Shown: one piece after another, positions 27,133-37,150 of the stretch
Layout: each line of letters begins with the position of its first letter
Numbering within the stretch: the first letter of the stretch is position 1
NCBI RefSeq assembly: GCF_025290035.1
Contig: NZ_JAMBKT010000001.1
Coordinates: forward strand, 12,755 to 76,754
Direction of reading: 5' to 3'
Length of the DNA: 64,000 nt
Source of the DNA: Apilactobacillus sp.
GTDB taxonomy: Bacteria; Bacillota; Bacilli; Lactobacillales; Lactobacillaceae
Made by a program: the position numbers and the translations under genes
Notes under the pieces: generated by a model
Seen by the model: only the letters and a program-made list of their open reading frames with translations
Told to the model about the DNA's origin: nothing
Databases searched by the model: none

Positions 27133-29076
27133 ATGGCAAAAATTTCATTTGAGTTTCCTGACGGAAGCATTAAAGAATTTGATCAAGGTGTAACTACAGA
27201 AGATATCGCTAAATCAATTTCAATTAGTTTAGCTAAAAAATCTGTAGCAGGTAAAATCGACGGAGAAATGGTTGATATTGATTTACCTTTAGAAAAAGGT
27301 GGAAAAATTGAAATCGTTACAAAAGATTCTGAAGATGGTTTGAAGGTACTACGTCAAACTGCTGCTCAATTATTAAAAGCTGCATTAGCAGATCAATTTA
27401 ATAACATTCAATTTGGTGAAAGTACTGCAAATGACGATGGCTTCTTTGTTGATACAGATAAACGCGATAGCCAAGTTAGTGCTGACGAATTACCATTAGC
27501 AGAAGAACGTATTAACAAAATGGTAAAAGACGACGTTAAAATTGAAAGAAAAGTATTATCACTAGATGATGCACTAAAACAAGTTGATGGCGATCCATAC
27601 CAAGCTAAGTTAGTTAACGAAATGGCTAAAGATGGTGAAGTTGTATTCTACCAAATCGGAGATTACCTTGGTCTAGGTGAAGGTGTTGTATTACCTTCAG
27701 CTAAGGCAGTTAAAGAATACAAACTTCTTTCAGTTGCTGGTGCATACTGGGAAGGTAAATCTTCTAACCCAATGCTACAAAGAATTTTTGCAACTGCATT
27801 CTTTAAGAAAGCTGATTTAGAAGAAGACTTAAACAGACGTCAAGAAGCTAAAGAAAGAGATCACAGAGTTATTGGTAACAAACTTGACCTATTCTTTGTT
27901 GATCCTAAAGTTGGTGCCGGTTTAGCTTACTGGATGCCAAATGGTGCTACTATCAGACGTGTTGTTGAAAGATACATCATTGATAAGGAATTAGCTAACG
28001 GATACCAACATGTTATTACACCAGTTCTAATGAACCTAGATGCATATAAGACTTCAGGTCACTGGCAACACTACCGTGAAGACATGTTCCCACCAATGGA
28101 CATGGGTGATGGTGAAGAACTTGAATTAAGACCAATGAACTGTCCAAGTCATATTCAAATCTTCAAACACCACATTCGTTCATACCGTGAACTACCAATG
28201 AGAATTGCGGAATTAGGAATGATGCACAGATATGAAAAATCAGGTGCTTTATCAGGACTACAACGTGTTCGTGAAATGACATTAAATGATGGTCACACTT
28301 TCTTAACTCTAGAACAAATTCAAGATGAATTTAAGAAGGTTTTAGGTTTAATGGTAGAAGTATACAAAGACTTCGATATTAAGAACTACCACTTCAGATT
28401 AAGTTACAGAGATCCTAAGAATACTGAAAAGTACTTTGATGATGAAGAAATGTGGAACAGATCACAATCAATGCTTAAAGGTGCTATGGATGATTTAGGA
28501 TTAGACTATGTTGAAGCTGAAGGTGAAGCTGCATTCTACGGTCCAAAGCTTGATGTTCAAACATACACTGCAATGGGTAATGAAGAAACACTATCAACTA
28601 TTCAATTAGATTTCATGTTACCTGAAAGATTTGGTCTAAGCTATGTTGGTGAAGATGGTCAAGAACACCGTCCAGTTATGATGCACCGTGGATTAGTTTC
28701 AACTATGGAAAGATTCATTGCTTACCTAATTGAAGTTTATAAGGGTGCATTCCCAACTTGGTTAGCTCCAAAACAAGTTAAAGTAATTCCTGTTAGCATG
28801 GAAAAATACGGTGATTACGCTAAAGAAGTTAATGACAAATTAGCTGCTCTAGGTATCCGTACTAGTGTTGATGATAGAAATGAAAAGATGGGTTACTTAA
28901 TTCGTGATGCCCAAACTAACAAGATTCCATACACAATCGTTGTTGGTGAAAACGAAAAGAATGCTAATGAAGTATCAGTTCGTAAGTATGGTGAACAAGA
29001 TACTGTAAACATGAGCATTGATGATTTCGTAAAAGAAATTCAAGCAGACATTAATAACTACTCAAGAGAAAAATAA
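27133..29076 (+). CDS. thrS: Threonyl-tRNA synthetase
   Basis: Charges tRNA-Thr. 647 residues, full length. The TGS domain covers about 1-62. The editing domain (about 63-240) has a degenerate-looking zinc/His region: the usual HxxxH motif reads [13 protein letters not shown] and the later Cys-His pair is not obvious, so editing activity may be weak or lost. The class II core has [11 protein letters not shown] (zinc Cys), [13 protein letters not shown] and [11 protein letters not shown], and the anticodon domain is at 545-647. AAGGGAG precedes the ATG. It is controlled by the T-box leader. Confidence 0.96.
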   Translation: MAKISFEFPDGSIKEFDQGVTTEDIAKSISISLAKKSVAGKIDGEMVDIDLPLEKGGKIEIVTKDSEDGLKVLRQTAAQLLKAALADQFNNIQFGESTANDDGFFVDTDKRDSQVSADELPLAEERINKMVKDDVKIERKVLSLDDALKQVDGDPYQAKLVNEMAKDGEVVFYQIGDYLGLGEGVVLPSAKAVKEYKLLSVAGAYWEGKSSNPMLQRIFATAFFKKADLEEDLNRRQEAKERDHRVIGNKLDLFFVDPKVGAGLAYWMPNGATIRRVVERYIIDKELANGYQHVITPVLMNLDAYKTSGHWQHYREDMFPPMDMGDGEELELRPMNCPSHIQIFKHHIRSYRELPMRIAELGMMHRYEKSGALSGLQRVREMTLNDGHTFLTLEQIQDEFKKVLGLMVEVYKDFDIKNYHFRLSYRDPKNTEKYFDDEEMWNRSQSMLKGAMDDLGLDYVEAEGEAAFYGPKLDVQTYTAMGNEETLSTIQLDFMLPERFGLSYVGEDGQEHRPVMMHRGLVSTMERFIAYLIEVYKGAFPTWLAPKQVKVIPVSMEKYGDYAKEVNDKLAALGIRTSVDDRNEKMGYLIRDAQTNKIPYTIVVGENEKNANEVSVRKYGEQDTVNMSIDDFVKEIQADINNYSREK

Positions 29077-29086
29077 TTAAATGTTG

Positions 29087-29115
29087 TTGACAAGTATCAT
29101 ATATCTTGATACTAT
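29087..29115 (+). promoter_or_regulatory. Promoter of the infC-rpmI-rplT operon
   Basis: TTGACA, a 17-base spacer and TACTAT lie just after thrS. Confidence 0.75.
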
Positions 29116-29119
29116 ATAA

Positions 29120-29258
29120 ATAACGAAAAAGCAGAAGCATCCCGCTTCTCGCCTGAGTTATCGTTTAAAGATGGCTAGGCATGATATCGGTTTAACCCTT
29201 AAAATGTTTTTTAAGGGACCAAAAGCGGGTGCTCAATTGTGGGCTCCCGCTTTTTTCT
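29120..29258 (+). ncRNA. Ribosomal L20-type leader with terminator ahead of infC
   Basis: A structured leader ends in the strong hairpin AAAAGCGGG...CCCGCTTTTTT (29221-29257). In low-GC Gram-positives the infC-rpmI-rplT leader is bound by L20 and terminated when L20 is in excess. The position and terminator fit; the L20-binding fold was not modelled. Confidence 0.8.
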
Positions 29259-29288
29259 GCTTTTTAATAAACTTGGAGGTGAATTACC

Positions 29289-29810
29289 ATAGCAAACGAT
29301 ATGATGGTTAATGATGGAATTCGAGCTCGTGAACTTCGTTTAATCGGTGCAAACGGTGATCAATTAGGAGTTAAGACAAAGGACGAAGCAATGCAAATTG
29401 CTGAAGCTGCAGGTCTTGACTTAGTAGTTGTTGCTCCTAAGGCTAAGCCAATGGTAGCAAAAGTACTTGATTACGGAAAATACCGTTTTGAACAACAAAA
29501 GAAAGCTCGTCTATCTCGTAAGAAGCAAAAAGTAGTTAGTGTTAAGGAAATTAGATTGAGTCCTACTATCGATACTAATGACTTCAATACCAAACTAAAA
29601 AGAGCTAAGACTTTCATCGAAAAAGGTGAAAAAGTTAGGGTTTCAATTCGCTTTAAGGGACGTGCCATCACACATAAGGAAATTGGTCGTGATGTTTTAA
29701 ACAGAATGGCAGATTCTACATCAGATGTTGCTAGCGTTACTCAACGAGCAAAGATGGATGGAAGAAGTATGTTCCTAATGCTCGCACCTAAATCAAGCGA
29801 TAAAAATTAG
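29289..29810 (+). CDS. infC: Translation initiation factor IF-3, ATA start
   Basis: Binds the 30S subunit and checks the start codon and initiator tRNA. 173 residues from the ATA at 29289, which is in frame and seven bases after GGAGGTG; the first in-frame ATG (29301) is 19 bases from that site. IF3 genes classically use a rare start codon, so IF3 limits its own synthesis. The N-domain has [13 protein letters not shown], and the linker and C-domain have [15 protein letters not shown] and [13 protein letters not shown]. It is the first gene of the infC-rpmI-rplT operon. Confidence 0.93.
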   Translation: MANDMMVNDGIRARELRLIGANGDQLGVKTKDEAMQIAEAAGLDLVVVAPKAKPMVAKVLDYGKYRFEQQKKARLSRKKQKVVSVKEIRLSPTIDTNDFNTKLKRAKTFIEKGEKVRVSIRFKGRAITHKEIGRDVLNRMADSTSDVASVTQRAKMDGRSMFLMLAPKSSDKN

Positions 29811-29857
29811 ATAGTATTTTATAATACTTAAAGTTAAATTAAGGGAGGATTTTTTCA

Positions 29858-30046
29858 ATGCCAAAGACTAAATCAAATCGTGCAATTGCAAAGCGTTTCA
29901 AGAAGACTGCCAAAGGTGGTTTAAAGAGTGCTAACGCATTTACAAGTCACCGTTTCCACGGTAAGACTAAGAAACAACGTCGTAACCTACGTGGTACAAG
30001 CATGGTAAACGATACATTAGCAAGCAAATACACAAAGATGTTTTAA
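29858..30046 (+). CDS. rpmI: 50S ribosomal protein L35
   Basis: 62 residues, starting [17 protein letters not shown] and containing the basic [13 protein letters not shown] region typical of L35. GGGAGG precedes the ATG. It is the middle gene of the IF3 operon. Confidence 0.96.
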   Translation: MPKTKSNRAIAKRFKKTAKGGLKSANAFTSHRFHGKTKKQRRNLRGTSMVNDTLASKYTKMF

Positions 30047-30088
30047 TTAAAACTTTTAAGTAAGACATACAATTAGGAGGATTTAAAT

Positions 30089-30445
30089 ATGCCAAGAGTT
30101 AAGGGTGGAACAGTTACTCACGCACGTCGTAAGCGTGTTTTAAAAGAAGCTAAAGGTTACCGTGAAGGTAAGCACAGTCTATTCAAGACTGCTAAAGATC
30201 AAGTTATGAAGTCACGTGAATATGCATTCCGTGATCGTAGAGCAAACAAGGGTAACTTCAGAAGATTATGGATTGCTCGTATCAATGCTGCTGCTCGTAT
30301 GAACGGTCTAAGTTACAGTAAATTAATGCACGGTTTGAAACTTTCAAACATTGAAATGAACCGTAAGATGTTAGCTGACTTAGCTGTTAACGACGAAAAA
30401 GCTTTTGCTTCATTAGCTGAAACTGCAAAGAAAGCTATTAAATAA
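30089..30445 (+). CDS. rplT: 50S ribosomal protein L20
   Basis: 118 residues, starting [19 protein letters not shown], a long basic N-terminal helix and a compact C-domain ([12 protein letters not shown]). It is an early assembly protein that binds 23S rRNA and, in related bacteria, its own operon leader. AGGAGG precedes the ATG. Confidence 0.97.
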   Translation: MPRVKGGTVTHARRKRVLKEAKGYREGKHSLFKTAKDQVMKSREYAFRDRRANKGNFRRLWIARINAAARMNGLSYSKLMHGLKLSNIEMNRKMLADLAVNDEKAFASLAETAKKAIK

Positions 30446-30451
30446 TTTATA

Positions 30452-30492
30452 AAAACTTTCACCACTTAAGGTAAGTAGGTGGGAGTTTTTTT
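30452..30492 (+). terminator. Intrinsic terminator of the infC operon
   Basis: AAAACTTTCACC paired with GGTGGGAGTTTT, interrupted by a small internal loop, followed by a T-run. Confidence 0.82.
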
Positions 30493-30496
30493 CTTA

Positions 30497-30523
30497 TATG
30501 GGACACAACAATTGTGCCCCATA
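30497..30523 (+). repeat. Near-perfect 12-base inverted repeat upstream of yqeG
   Basis: TATGGGACACAA/TTGTGCCCCATA with a three-base spacer and one mismatch. It lies between the rplT terminator and the yqeG ribosome site and lacks a T-run. Confidence 0.5.
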
Positions 30524-30548
30524 ATACATAAATTTGAGGAGTGTTATG

Positions 30549-31085
30549 ATGATAACTAAATTTAAACCAACTTGGATGATTCCAGTTATATACAGTATTT
30601 CACCATCTAAATTGCAGGATATGGGCATTAAGGCTGTTTTTAGTGATTTAGATAATACATTGATTCCATGGAATAATCCAGATGGTACTCCTCAACTAAG
30701 AGATTGGATTGATCAATTAAAGAAATACAATATTGAATTGATTGTCATCTCTAATAATAAACATAATAGAGTGAAGAGAGCTTTAGAAAGTTTAAAGCTT
30801 AACTTCATCTCTAGAGCTTGCAAACCTCTTCCAAGAGGAATTAAGCAGGCTTTAAAAAAATATAATTTAGATTCAAAACAAGTTATCATGGTGGGTGACC
30901 AATTGTTAACTGACGTATGGGCTTCAAACAACGCAAATGTACGAAGCGTTTTGGTAAAACCACTAATCGAATCTGATGCATGGAACACAAAGCCTAATCG
31001 TATGATTGAATCAGTAATATGGAAAAAGTTAAGAAAGAAGTTCAGTGATTTAGACTGGCAGGAGGATATTAATGACAGAAATTAA
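30549..31085 (+). CDS. yqeG: YqeG family HAD-type phosphatase
   Basis: 178 residues of the HAD IIIA superfamily. Motif I is FSDLDNTLIPW (nucleophile and acid Asp), motif II VISNNKHN, the Lys CKPLPRG, and motif III MVGDQLLTDVWASN. It is a cytosolic phosphatase, with substrate unknown in most bacteria. Two adjacent ATG codons (30546, 30549) follow GAGGAG; the second has better spacing. It overlaps yqeH by 14 bases. Confidence 0.9.
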   Translation: MITKFKPTWMIPVIYSISPSKLQDMGIKAVFSDLDNTLIPWNNPDGTPQLRDWIDQLKKYNIELIVISNNKHNRVKRALESLKLNFISRACKPLPRGIKQALKKYNLDSKQVIMVGDQLLTDVWASNNANVRSVLVKPLIESDAWNTKPNRMIESVIWKKLRKKFSDLDWQEDINDRN

Positions 31086-32205
31086 TCAAATACAAGATGA
31101 AGAACTAAGATGTATAGGATGTGGAGCTGTAATTCAAACAGACGATCCAGAAGGCTTAGGATTTACACCTAATTCTGCTCTTGAAAAAGGTAAAGAAACA
31201 GGTGAAATTTACTGTCAACGTTGTTTTAGATTGAGACATTATAATGAAATTTCACCTGTTAGTTTAACTGATGATGATTTCTTAAGATTGTTAAATCAAA
31301 TTCGTGATGCCGATGCATTAATAGTTTACTTGGTTGATGTATTTGATTTTAATGGTAGTTTAATTCCTGGATTACACAGATTCGTAGGGGATAATCCAAT
31401 TATGTTAGTTGGTAACAAAGCTGATTTACTTCCAAATTCTCTTAAGAGAACTAAGCTAAAGGACTGGCTACGTCAAAGAGCTAATGAAGCCGGAATTAGA
31501 CCGATTGATGTTGAATTAGTATCAGCTAAGACAAATGAATCCGTTGATGATTTATTGGATAACATTAATAAGCTAAGAGAAGATCGAGACGTGTATGTTG
31601 TCGGGGTTACTAACGTTGGGAAGTCCACTTTAATTAATCAAATCATCCGTCAAAACACTGGAATTAAAGAGTTGATTACAACTTCAAGATTCCCAGGTAC
31701 TACTTTGGATAAAATAACAATTGATTTAGAAGATGGTCATGAGTTAGTTGATACACCAGGTATCATTCATAAGGAACAAATGGCACATTACTTAAATGGT
31801 AAGGACTTAAAAATTGTTCAACCACAAAAGCCAATTAAGCCTAAGGTATATCAACTTAATCCATCACAAACACTATTCTTCGGTGGTGTCGCTAGATTTG
31901 ATTATGTTCAAGGTGATAAAAAACATGGATTTACAGTTTATGTTGAAAACAACTTATTGATTCACCGTACCAAGTTAGAAAATGCAGATGCATTTTATGA
32001 AAAACATTTTGGTGAACTATTAACACCACCTAGTCCAGAATCAATTGAAGATTTCCCTGAACTAGTTAGATTTGAATTTAAAACTAATCAAAAATCTGAT
32101 TTAGTTTTTGAAGGGTTAGGTTGGATTACTGTTCCAGCTGATGTTGTAGTTGCTGGATGGGCACCAAAAGGTGTAGCAGTATTAATTAGAAAAGCAATGA
32201 TTTAA
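31072..32205 (+). CDS. yqeH: Ribosome biogenesis GTPase YqeH
   Basis: 377 residues, a circularly permuted GTPase needed for 30S assembly. An N-terminal zinc finger (CIGCGAVIQ...YCQRC) precedes G4 NKADLL and G5 SAKT, which come before G1 GVTNVGKST and G3 DTPGI, the order that defines the permuted family. The C-terminal domain probably binds RNA. The ribosome site GGAGG lies inside yqeG. Confidence 0.95.
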   Translation: MTEINQIQDEELRCIGCGAVIQTDDPEGLGFTPNSALEKGKETGEIYCQRCFRLRHYNEISPVSLTDDDFLRLLNQIRDADALIVYLVDVFDFNGSLIPGLHRFVGDNPIMLVGNKADLLPNSLKRTKLKDWLRQRANEAGIRPIDVELVSAKTNESVDDLLDNINKLREDRDVYVVGVTNVGKSTLINQIIRQNTGIKELITTSRFPGTTLDKITIDLEDGHELVDTPGIIHKEQMAHYLNGKDLKIVQPQKPIKPKVYQLNPSQTLFFGGVARFDYVQGDKKHGFTVYVENNLLIHRTKLENADAFYEKHFGELLTPPSPESIEDFPELVRFEFKTNQKSDLVFEGLGWITVPADVVVAGWAPKGVAVLIRKAMI

Positions 32206-32219
32206 AGAGGAGTAATAAT

Positions 32220-32531
32220 TTGAAACTTAGAGGAAAACAAAAAAGATATTTAAGATCTCAAGCTAATAGAATGAAACCACTTTTCTCAATTGGAAAAAAC
32301 GGTTTAAATGAAACATGGTTGGAACAAGTTACTGATGCTCTTCACAGAAGAGAATTAATTAAAGTTAACATCCAACAAAACTCAGACTTAGAAGTTGAAG
32401 ATGTTCAAGAATACATTGAAAGCAATAGTAATATTAATGTTGTTCAAACTATTGGTAAGACTTTGCTTCTATTCTTGCCTGCAAGTAAAGAAAAATTCCA
32501 AATTTATTCTGTCGAAGTTAGAAATATGTAG
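32220..32531 (+). CDS. yhbY: YhbY family RNA-binding protein (CRM domain)
   Basis: 103 residues. It begins at TTG with AGAGGAG eight bases before. [18 protein letters not shown] and the GKNGLNE loop (the CRM-domain GxxG-type surface) identify it. It associates with pre-50S ribosomal particles. Position between yqeH and nadD is the conserved order. Confidence 0.93.
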   Translation: MKLRGKQKRYLRSQANRMKPLFSIGKNGLNETWLEQVTDALHRRELIKVNIQQNSDLEVEDVQEYIESNSNINVVQTIGKTLLLFLPASKEKFQIYSVEVRNM

Positions 32532-32545
32532 AGGTGTTTTTAACC

Positions 32546-33163
32546 ATGCATGATCAAAAAGTGCAAACAGTAAGTCAAGTGAACGTATCAAATCATAAAA
32601 GAAAAATTGGTATTATTGGTGGAACCTTTAATCCTATTCATAATGGTCATTTGTTTATTGCCGAACAAGTTCGCAGTCAATTAGGTTTAGAAAAGGTATA
32701 TTTCATGCCGGATTTTATTCCGCCACACATTGACCATAAAGAGGCAATTGATGCTACTGATAGAACAAACATGGTTAATGTTGCGATAAACGATAATGAT
32801 GATTTCGATATTGAAATGATTGAAATCATTAATCAAACAACCAGTTACACATATAACACTATGATAGAATTAAATAGGATACATCCCGATTATGAATATT
32901 ACTTTATAATTGGGGGTGACATGGTTGAATACTTACCTAAATGGTATAAAGTAGATGAGCTTTTTAAATTAACTCATTTTGTTGGTGTCAGAAGAGAAAA
33001 CTATCCAATGACTACTAAATATCCAGTAATTTGGGTGGATGTACCTAAGTTAGATATTTCTTCAACTATGATCCGTAAATTAGTTAAGAACCGTCAATCA
33101 ATTCGTTACTTGGTTCCGGATGTAGTCGCTAAATATATAAAGGAGCATGATTTATATGAATGA
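32546..33163 (+). CDS. nadD: Nicotinate-nucleotide adenylyltransferase
   Basis: Makes deamido-NAD from nicotinate mononucleotide and ATP. 205 residues. The nucleotidyltransferase motif is [12 protein letters not shown], the second motif [10 protein letters not shown]. The ATG at 32546 follows GAGGTG; an upstream in-frame GTG overlaps the site. An N-terminal extension of about 20 residues precedes the core. It overlaps yqeK by eight bases. Confidence 0.95.
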   Translation: MHDQKVQTVSQVNVSNHKRKIGIIGGTFNPIHNGHLFIAEQVRSQLGLEKVYFMPDFIPPHIDHKEAIDATDRTNMVNVAINDNDDFDIEMIEIINQTTSYTYNTMIELNRIHPDYEYYFIIGGDMVEYLPKWYKVDELFKLTHFVGVRRENYPMTTKYPVIWVDVPKLDISSTMIRKLVKNRQSIRYLVPDVVAKYIKEHDLYE

Positions 33164-33767
33164 TATTGATTTAACATACACTGGTAAATATATTCCATTA
33201 TCAAGAGAAGAATTAATTCAAAAACTTGATGATGCATTAACCCAATCTAGATTTGAACATGTTTTACGTGTCGAACAAATGGCATTTGAGTTAGCTAAGC
33301 AAAATGGAGAAGATGTAGAAAAAGCTAGTGTTGCCGGATTATGTCATGATTATGCTAAACAAAGACCAGATGATGACTTTTTAGATGTCATCAAAAAATA
33401 TCATTTGGATGATTTACTATTGCATTATGGAAATGCCATCTGGCATGGAGAAGTAGGATATTTACTTGTTCAAGATGAATTGGGAGTAACCGATATCGAT
33501 ATTCTTAATTCAATTAAGCACCATACAACAGGTGCTAAGTATATGTCTAAACTAGAACAAATCGTTTACATGGCCGATTATATTGAAATGGGAAGAGATT
33601 TTCCCGGAGTAGAAGAAGCTAGAAAGATTACATTCAACGATTTAGCTGATGGTGTTGCTTATCAAACTAAACACACATTAGAATTTTTAATCAGTGAAAA
33701 TAAACCAGTTTATCCTAAAACAATTGATACTTATAATGCATGGGTAAACGGATCAAATATCAAATAA
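33156..33767 (+). CDS. yqeK: YqeK-type HD domain hydrolase (symmetrical Ap4A hydrolase)
   Basis: 203 residues. HD-domain residues are in [19 protein letters not shown] (His-Asp), [10 protein letters not shown] and IKHHTTG. Bacillus and Staphylococcus YqeK split Ap4A into two ADP, which fits. The ATG at 33156 is spaced correctly from AAGGAG; the in-frame ATG at 33147 is too close. It is coupled to nadD by overlap. Confidence 0.92.
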   Translation: MNDIDLTYTGKYIPLSREELIQKLDDALTQSRFEHVLRVEQMAFELAKQNGEDVEKASVAGLCHDYAKQRPDDDFLDVIKKYHLDDLLLHYGNAIWHGEVGYLLVQDELGVTDIDILNSIKHHTTGAKYMSKLEQIVYMADYIEMGRDFPGVEEARKITFNDLADGVAYQTKHTLEFLISENKPVYPKTIDTYNAWVNGSNIK

Positions 33768-33781
33768 TAAGGAGTTCAATA

Positions 33782-34138
33782 ATGAACAGTAAAGAACAAT
33801 TAGAAGTACTTGTAAAAGCTGGAGACAGTAAAAGAGCACATAACATCGTAGCATTAGATGTACATGAAGTGAGTTTAATGGCAGATTACTTTGTAATCAT
33901 GGATGCTGCTTCAAATAGACAGGTAAAATCAATCTCAGAAGAAATTGCCGATAAAGCTGAAGAAGCTGGAATCAACGTTAAAGCTGTTGAAGGAAAAGAT
34001 ACAGCTAAATGGATCTTGTTGGATATGGGGGATGTTATTGTTCATGTATTCCAAGAAGATGAACGTGAATACTACAACCTAGAAAAATTATGGTCTGATG
34101 CAGACTACGTTGATATCGACAGTTGGGTAAACGACTAA
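33782..34138 (+). CDS. rsfS: Ribosomal silencing factor RsfS
   Basis: 118 residues. It binds L14 on the 50S subunit and blocks subunit joining when nutrients are short. Family motifs are ADYFVIMDAASNRQVKSI, EGKDTAKWILLDMGDVIVH (read in two parts) and REYYNLEKLW. The ATG at 33782 follows AAGGAG; the frame is open earlier only through the yqeK end. Confidence 0.95.
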   Translation: MNSKEQLEVLVKAGDSKRAHNIVALDVHEVSLMADYFVIMDAASNRQVKSISEEIADKAEEAGINVKAVEGKDTAKWILLDMGDVIVHVFQEDEREYYNLEKLWSDADYVDIDSWVND

Positions 34139-34139
34139 T

Positions 34140-34874
34140 ATGATTTATCAAAAGTTTGCTAAATTCTATGATGAGTTATTTGATGAAACAATGTATGATA
34201 AATGGTTATCATATGTTAAAAATAACGTAACTAAAGATGAATCCATCATGGACATGGCATGTGGTACAGGGAGACTATTATCATTCTTATCTGATGAAGG
34301 ATATCAGGTTAGTGGGATGGATTTATCCGACGACATGCTTACATTAGCTGATGAAAGACTTAGAGATAAAGAAAATAAAGTTGAATTAATTCAAGGTGAT
34401 ATGACTGACTTATCAGACTTGCCTAATTTCAACGTTATTACATGTTTCGACGATTCATTATGCTATTTATCAGATTTAGAAACATTACAGACTACATTCG
34501 AAAATGTTTTAAATCATTTAAGTGACAATGGAACATTTTTATTTGACGTGATTACACCATATCAAACTGATGTTGTGTATCCCGGTTATATGTATAACTA
34601 TCATGATGATGAAAATGCTTTTCAATGGCAATCATACATTGGTGAATATGACCATTCAGTTGAACATGATTTAGTTTTCTTCACCTACAATGAAGACATC
34701 GATGCATATGATCAGTTTAGTGAGACTCATTTCGAAAGAACATATGAATTACAAACATATTTAAATCTATTGAAAAAAGTTGGCTTTAGTTCAATTGAGG
34801 TATCTGCTAATTTTGGTAATGAAGAGATTAGTGAAGATACCACTAGATGGTTCTTTAAATGTAAGAAAGGATAG
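34140..34874 (+). CDS. Class I SAM-dependent methyltransferase (YqeM-like)
   Basis: 244 residues. The SAM loop MDMACGTGRLLSFL and the following SGMDLSDDMLTLA and GDMTDL are typical of class I small-molecule or tRNA methyltransferases. Its place between rsfS and tmcAL matches Bacillus yqeM. The target is unknown. It starts one base after the rsfS stop. Confidence 0.85.
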   Translation: MIYQKFAKFYDELFDETMYDKWLSYVKNNVTKDESIMDMACGTGRLLSFLSDEGYQVSGMDLSDDMLTLADERLRDKENKVELIQGDMTDLSDLPNFNVITCFDDSLCYLSDLETLQTTFENVLNHLSDNGTFLFDVITPYQTDVVYPGYMYNYHDDENAFQWQSYIGEYDHSVEHDLVFFTYNEDIDAYDQFSETHFERTYELQTYLNLLKKVGFSSIEVSANFGNEEISEDTTRWFFKCKKG

Positions 34875-34879
34875 TTACT

Positions 34880-36007
34880 ATGAAGGCAGTCGGAATTATA
34901 GCTGAATATAATCCATTTCATAATGGTCATAAATATCAGATTGAACAAGCTAAAAAAACGACTGGAGCCGATATAGTAATTATTGTCATGTCTGGAAACT
35001 GGGTCCAAAGAGGACAACCAGCGATAATTGATAAATGGCAAAGAGCTGAAATTGCATTAAATAATGGAGCCGATATAGTCCTTGAATTGCCTGTGCAATC
35101 AGCGGTTCAACCTGCCGATATATTTGCTCAAAAGGCAGTAGAAATTTTAGCTAATTTTAAATGCGAATGGTTAGCATTTGGTAGTGAACATCCAGAATTA
35201 GACTTCGAAGGATTAGCTAAAAAAGACTTGAGTAATTCAAAATTCGTAAATAATGATTACAAGCAATCCTATGCTGGTTTGATTCGAGAAGCTATTGATG
35301 GGGTAACTGGACAACGTATTAGTGATCCCAATGATGTGTTAGCGTTAAACTACGCAATTGCTAATAACAGTATGGAACATCATATGCAGTTAGTGCCGAT
35401 TCTCCGTAAAGGTTCAAATCATCACGATAAGGAATTGAATCACGACATTAAAATGGCAAGTGCTTCATCAATTAGGGATGCTATTGAAACTAATCGAATT
35501 GATGAAACTATTAAGTTTTTACCAACTGCATATGATAAAAGCGTATTTAACAAAATATGTTCATGGGCTGATTTTTGGCCATTGTTAAAGTATAAGGTTA
35601 CAACTAGTTCAATTCATGAGTTGGAAAATATTTATCAAATGAATGAGGGGTTAGAATATCGATTTAAGAAATTTATTTATCAATCAAATACTTTTGATGA
35701 GTTTATTTATTTAATTAAATCGAAAAGATATACCTATTCACGTCTTAGAAGGTTATGTGTTTACACATTACTAAATTGGAAAAAAGATGATGATTTAGGT
35801 AGTCAATACGCTCGTATACTAGCTTTTAACAAAGTTGGTAATGGTTATTTAAACCATATTAAAAAGGATATAAATCTACCTATTATTACTAAAATTGATA
35901 AGCATTTATCTGAAAATGAACTAAAATTTGATGTAAATGCTGGTAAAATTTACGAAAGTATTAATAATAGAAAACAAGATGTAGGGAAACACCCAATTAT
36001 TTATTAA
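34880..36007 (+). CDS. tmcAL: tRNA(Met) cytidine acetate ligase TmcAL
   Basis: 375 residues (formerly YlbM). It forms N4-acetylcytidine at the wobble base of elongator tRNA-Met, using acetate and ATP. The nucleotidyltransferase-like core has GIIAEYNPFHNGHKYQIE, MSGNWVQRGQPAI and ELPVQSAVQPADIFA. The C-terminal part is somewhat shorter than in Bacillus (about 415 residues). GAAAGGATAG precedes the ATG, overlapping the methyltransferase gene end. Confidence 0.92.
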   Translation: MKAVGIIAEYNPFHNGHKYQIEQAKKTTGADIVIIVMSGNWVQRGQPAIIDKWQRAEIALNNGADIVLELPVQSAVQPADIFAQKAVEILANFKCEWLAFGSEHPELDFEGLAKKDLSNSKFVNNDYKQSYAGLIREAIDGVTGQRISDPNDVLALNYAIANNSMEHHMQLVPILRKGSNHHDKELNHDIKMASASSIRDAIETNRIDETIKFLPTAYDKSVFNKICSWADFWPLLKYKVTTSSIHELENIYQMNEGLEYRFKKFIYQSNTFDEFIYLIKSKRYTYSRLRRLCVYTLLNWKKDDDLGSQYARILAFNKVGNGYLNHIKKDINLPIITKIDKHLSENELKFDVNAGKIYESINNRKQDVGKHPIIY

Positions 36008-36035
36008 TAAAAGGGATGGTATCAAGGAAATGACC

Positions 36036-36065
36036 TTGACAAACTAACGTCTTAATATGTATAAT
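36036..36065 (+). promoter_or_regulatory. Strong promoter for yceD-rpmF
   Basis: Consensus TTGACA and TATAAT with an 18-base spacer, about 30 bases before the yceD start. Confidence 0.88.
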
Positions 36066-36093
36066 AAACGCTGTTGCATTAGGAGGAATAGAC

Positions 36094-36648
36094 ATGAAAT
36101 GGTTCGTAAAAGAACTTTCCGAATACAAGAATCAACCACTATCAACTAGTGAAGACATTAATCTATCAGATGATATCATGAGTAGATATAGCAAGTACGT
36201 TATTTCTGCAGATGATGACATTCATGTTGAAGCACATGTCTTTTATGAAAAAGGTGATGTGATTGTTAACGCTCATGTAACAGGAAAGGTAGTTGTACCA
36301 TCTTCGCGTTCTTTAAAGCCTGTTGATTTACCACTAGACTTCACTATTGATGAAGTTTATGTAGATACACAAGCTAGACTTAAAGAACGCGAAAGAGAAG
36401 ATGATGTTGCTTTTCTAGTAGATGATGACGGTTTAATTGATTTTGATCAATCTGTAGCCGATAACATCATTCTACAAATTCCAATGCACATTTTGTCTCC
36501 GGATGAAATCGAAAGTAATGAAATGCCAGAAGGTAATGACTGGGCGGTAATTTCAGAAGACGACTTCGCTGAACAAGAGGCAAATGATAAAAAAGTAGAT
36601 CCACGTCTTGCTAAGTTAGAGAATTTCTTTAACGATAGTGATAACTAG
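36094..36648 (+). CDS. yceD: YceD/DUF177 family protein
   Basis: 184 residues, acidic. The family is almost always encoded just upstream of rpmF, as here, and is linked to 23S rRNA or 50S maturation. The DUF177 region holds FYEKGDVIVNAHVTGKVVVP, and the C-terminal segment has DPRLAKLENFF. In some members cysteines in the middle bind metal; none is seen here. Confidence 0.88.
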   Translation: MKWFVKELSEYKNQPLSTSEDINLSDDIMSRYSKYVISADDDIHVEAHVFYEKGDVIVNAHVTGKVVVPSSRSLKPVDLPLDFTIDEVYVDTQARLKEREREDDVAFLVDDDGLIDFDQSVADNIILQIPMHILSPDEIESNEMPEGNDWAVISEDDFAEQEANDKKVDPRLAKLENFFNDSDN

Positions 36649-36686
36649 TTGCAAGACTTAAAAATTTTTTTCACTAGTGGATATTT

Positions 36687-36692
36687 TATAAT
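36687..36692 (+). promoter_or_regulatory. -10 box candidate upstream of rpmF
   Basis: TATAAT lies 18 bases before the rpmF start. No clear -35 box is visible. Confidence 0.4.
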
Positions 36693-36710
36693 AAAAAGGG
36701 GGTTTTTGCA

Positions 36711-36890
36711 TTGGCTGTACCAGCAAGAAGAACTTCAAAAGCTAAGAAGGGTATGCGTCGTGGTCACATTAAGTTGGCTAACCCAGGTTTGAGTGCTTGC
36801 CCAAACTGTGGTGAATTACGTAAACCTCACATTGTATGTCCTAGTTGTGGATACTATGATGGAAAACAAGTTGTTAATGAAAACAACTAA
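36711..36890 (+). CDS. rpmF: 50S ribosomal protein L32 (TTG start)
   Basis: 59 residues. It begins at TTG, AAAAGGGGG being about 10 bases before: MAVPARRTSKAKKGMRRG. The zinc-binding pairs CPNC and CPSC are intact, so this is the zinc form. The yceD-rpmF order is widespread. Confidence 0.96.
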   Translation: MAVPARRTSKAKKGMRRGHIKLANPGLSACPNCGELRKPHIVCPSCGYYDGKQVVNENN

Positions 36891-36896
36891 TTAAAT

Positions 36897-36938
36897 AAAA
36901 GCTATCAGAACACCATGGGTTCTGATAGCTTTTTTTAT
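36897..36938 (+). terminator. Intrinsic terminator after rpmF
   Basis: AGCTATCAGAAC/GTTCTGATAGCT with a seven-base loop and a T-run. Confidence 0.93.
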
Positions 36939-37150
36939 TTTAAATATAAAATTATTTATTTATTATTAGTTTTATATTAAACTATAATCAATTAAACAAA
37001 TCGATTTTTTATTTTATCCGACAATAGAGTCATTTTGGTTGAGTTTTTAATAATAATATTCGGATTATGCTCTTCTATTATGAGAAAAATTGTGATAAAA
37101 TATACAAAGTAAGTTAAGATTTTCTAAAATAAATGGAGAGGTGTACTTAA

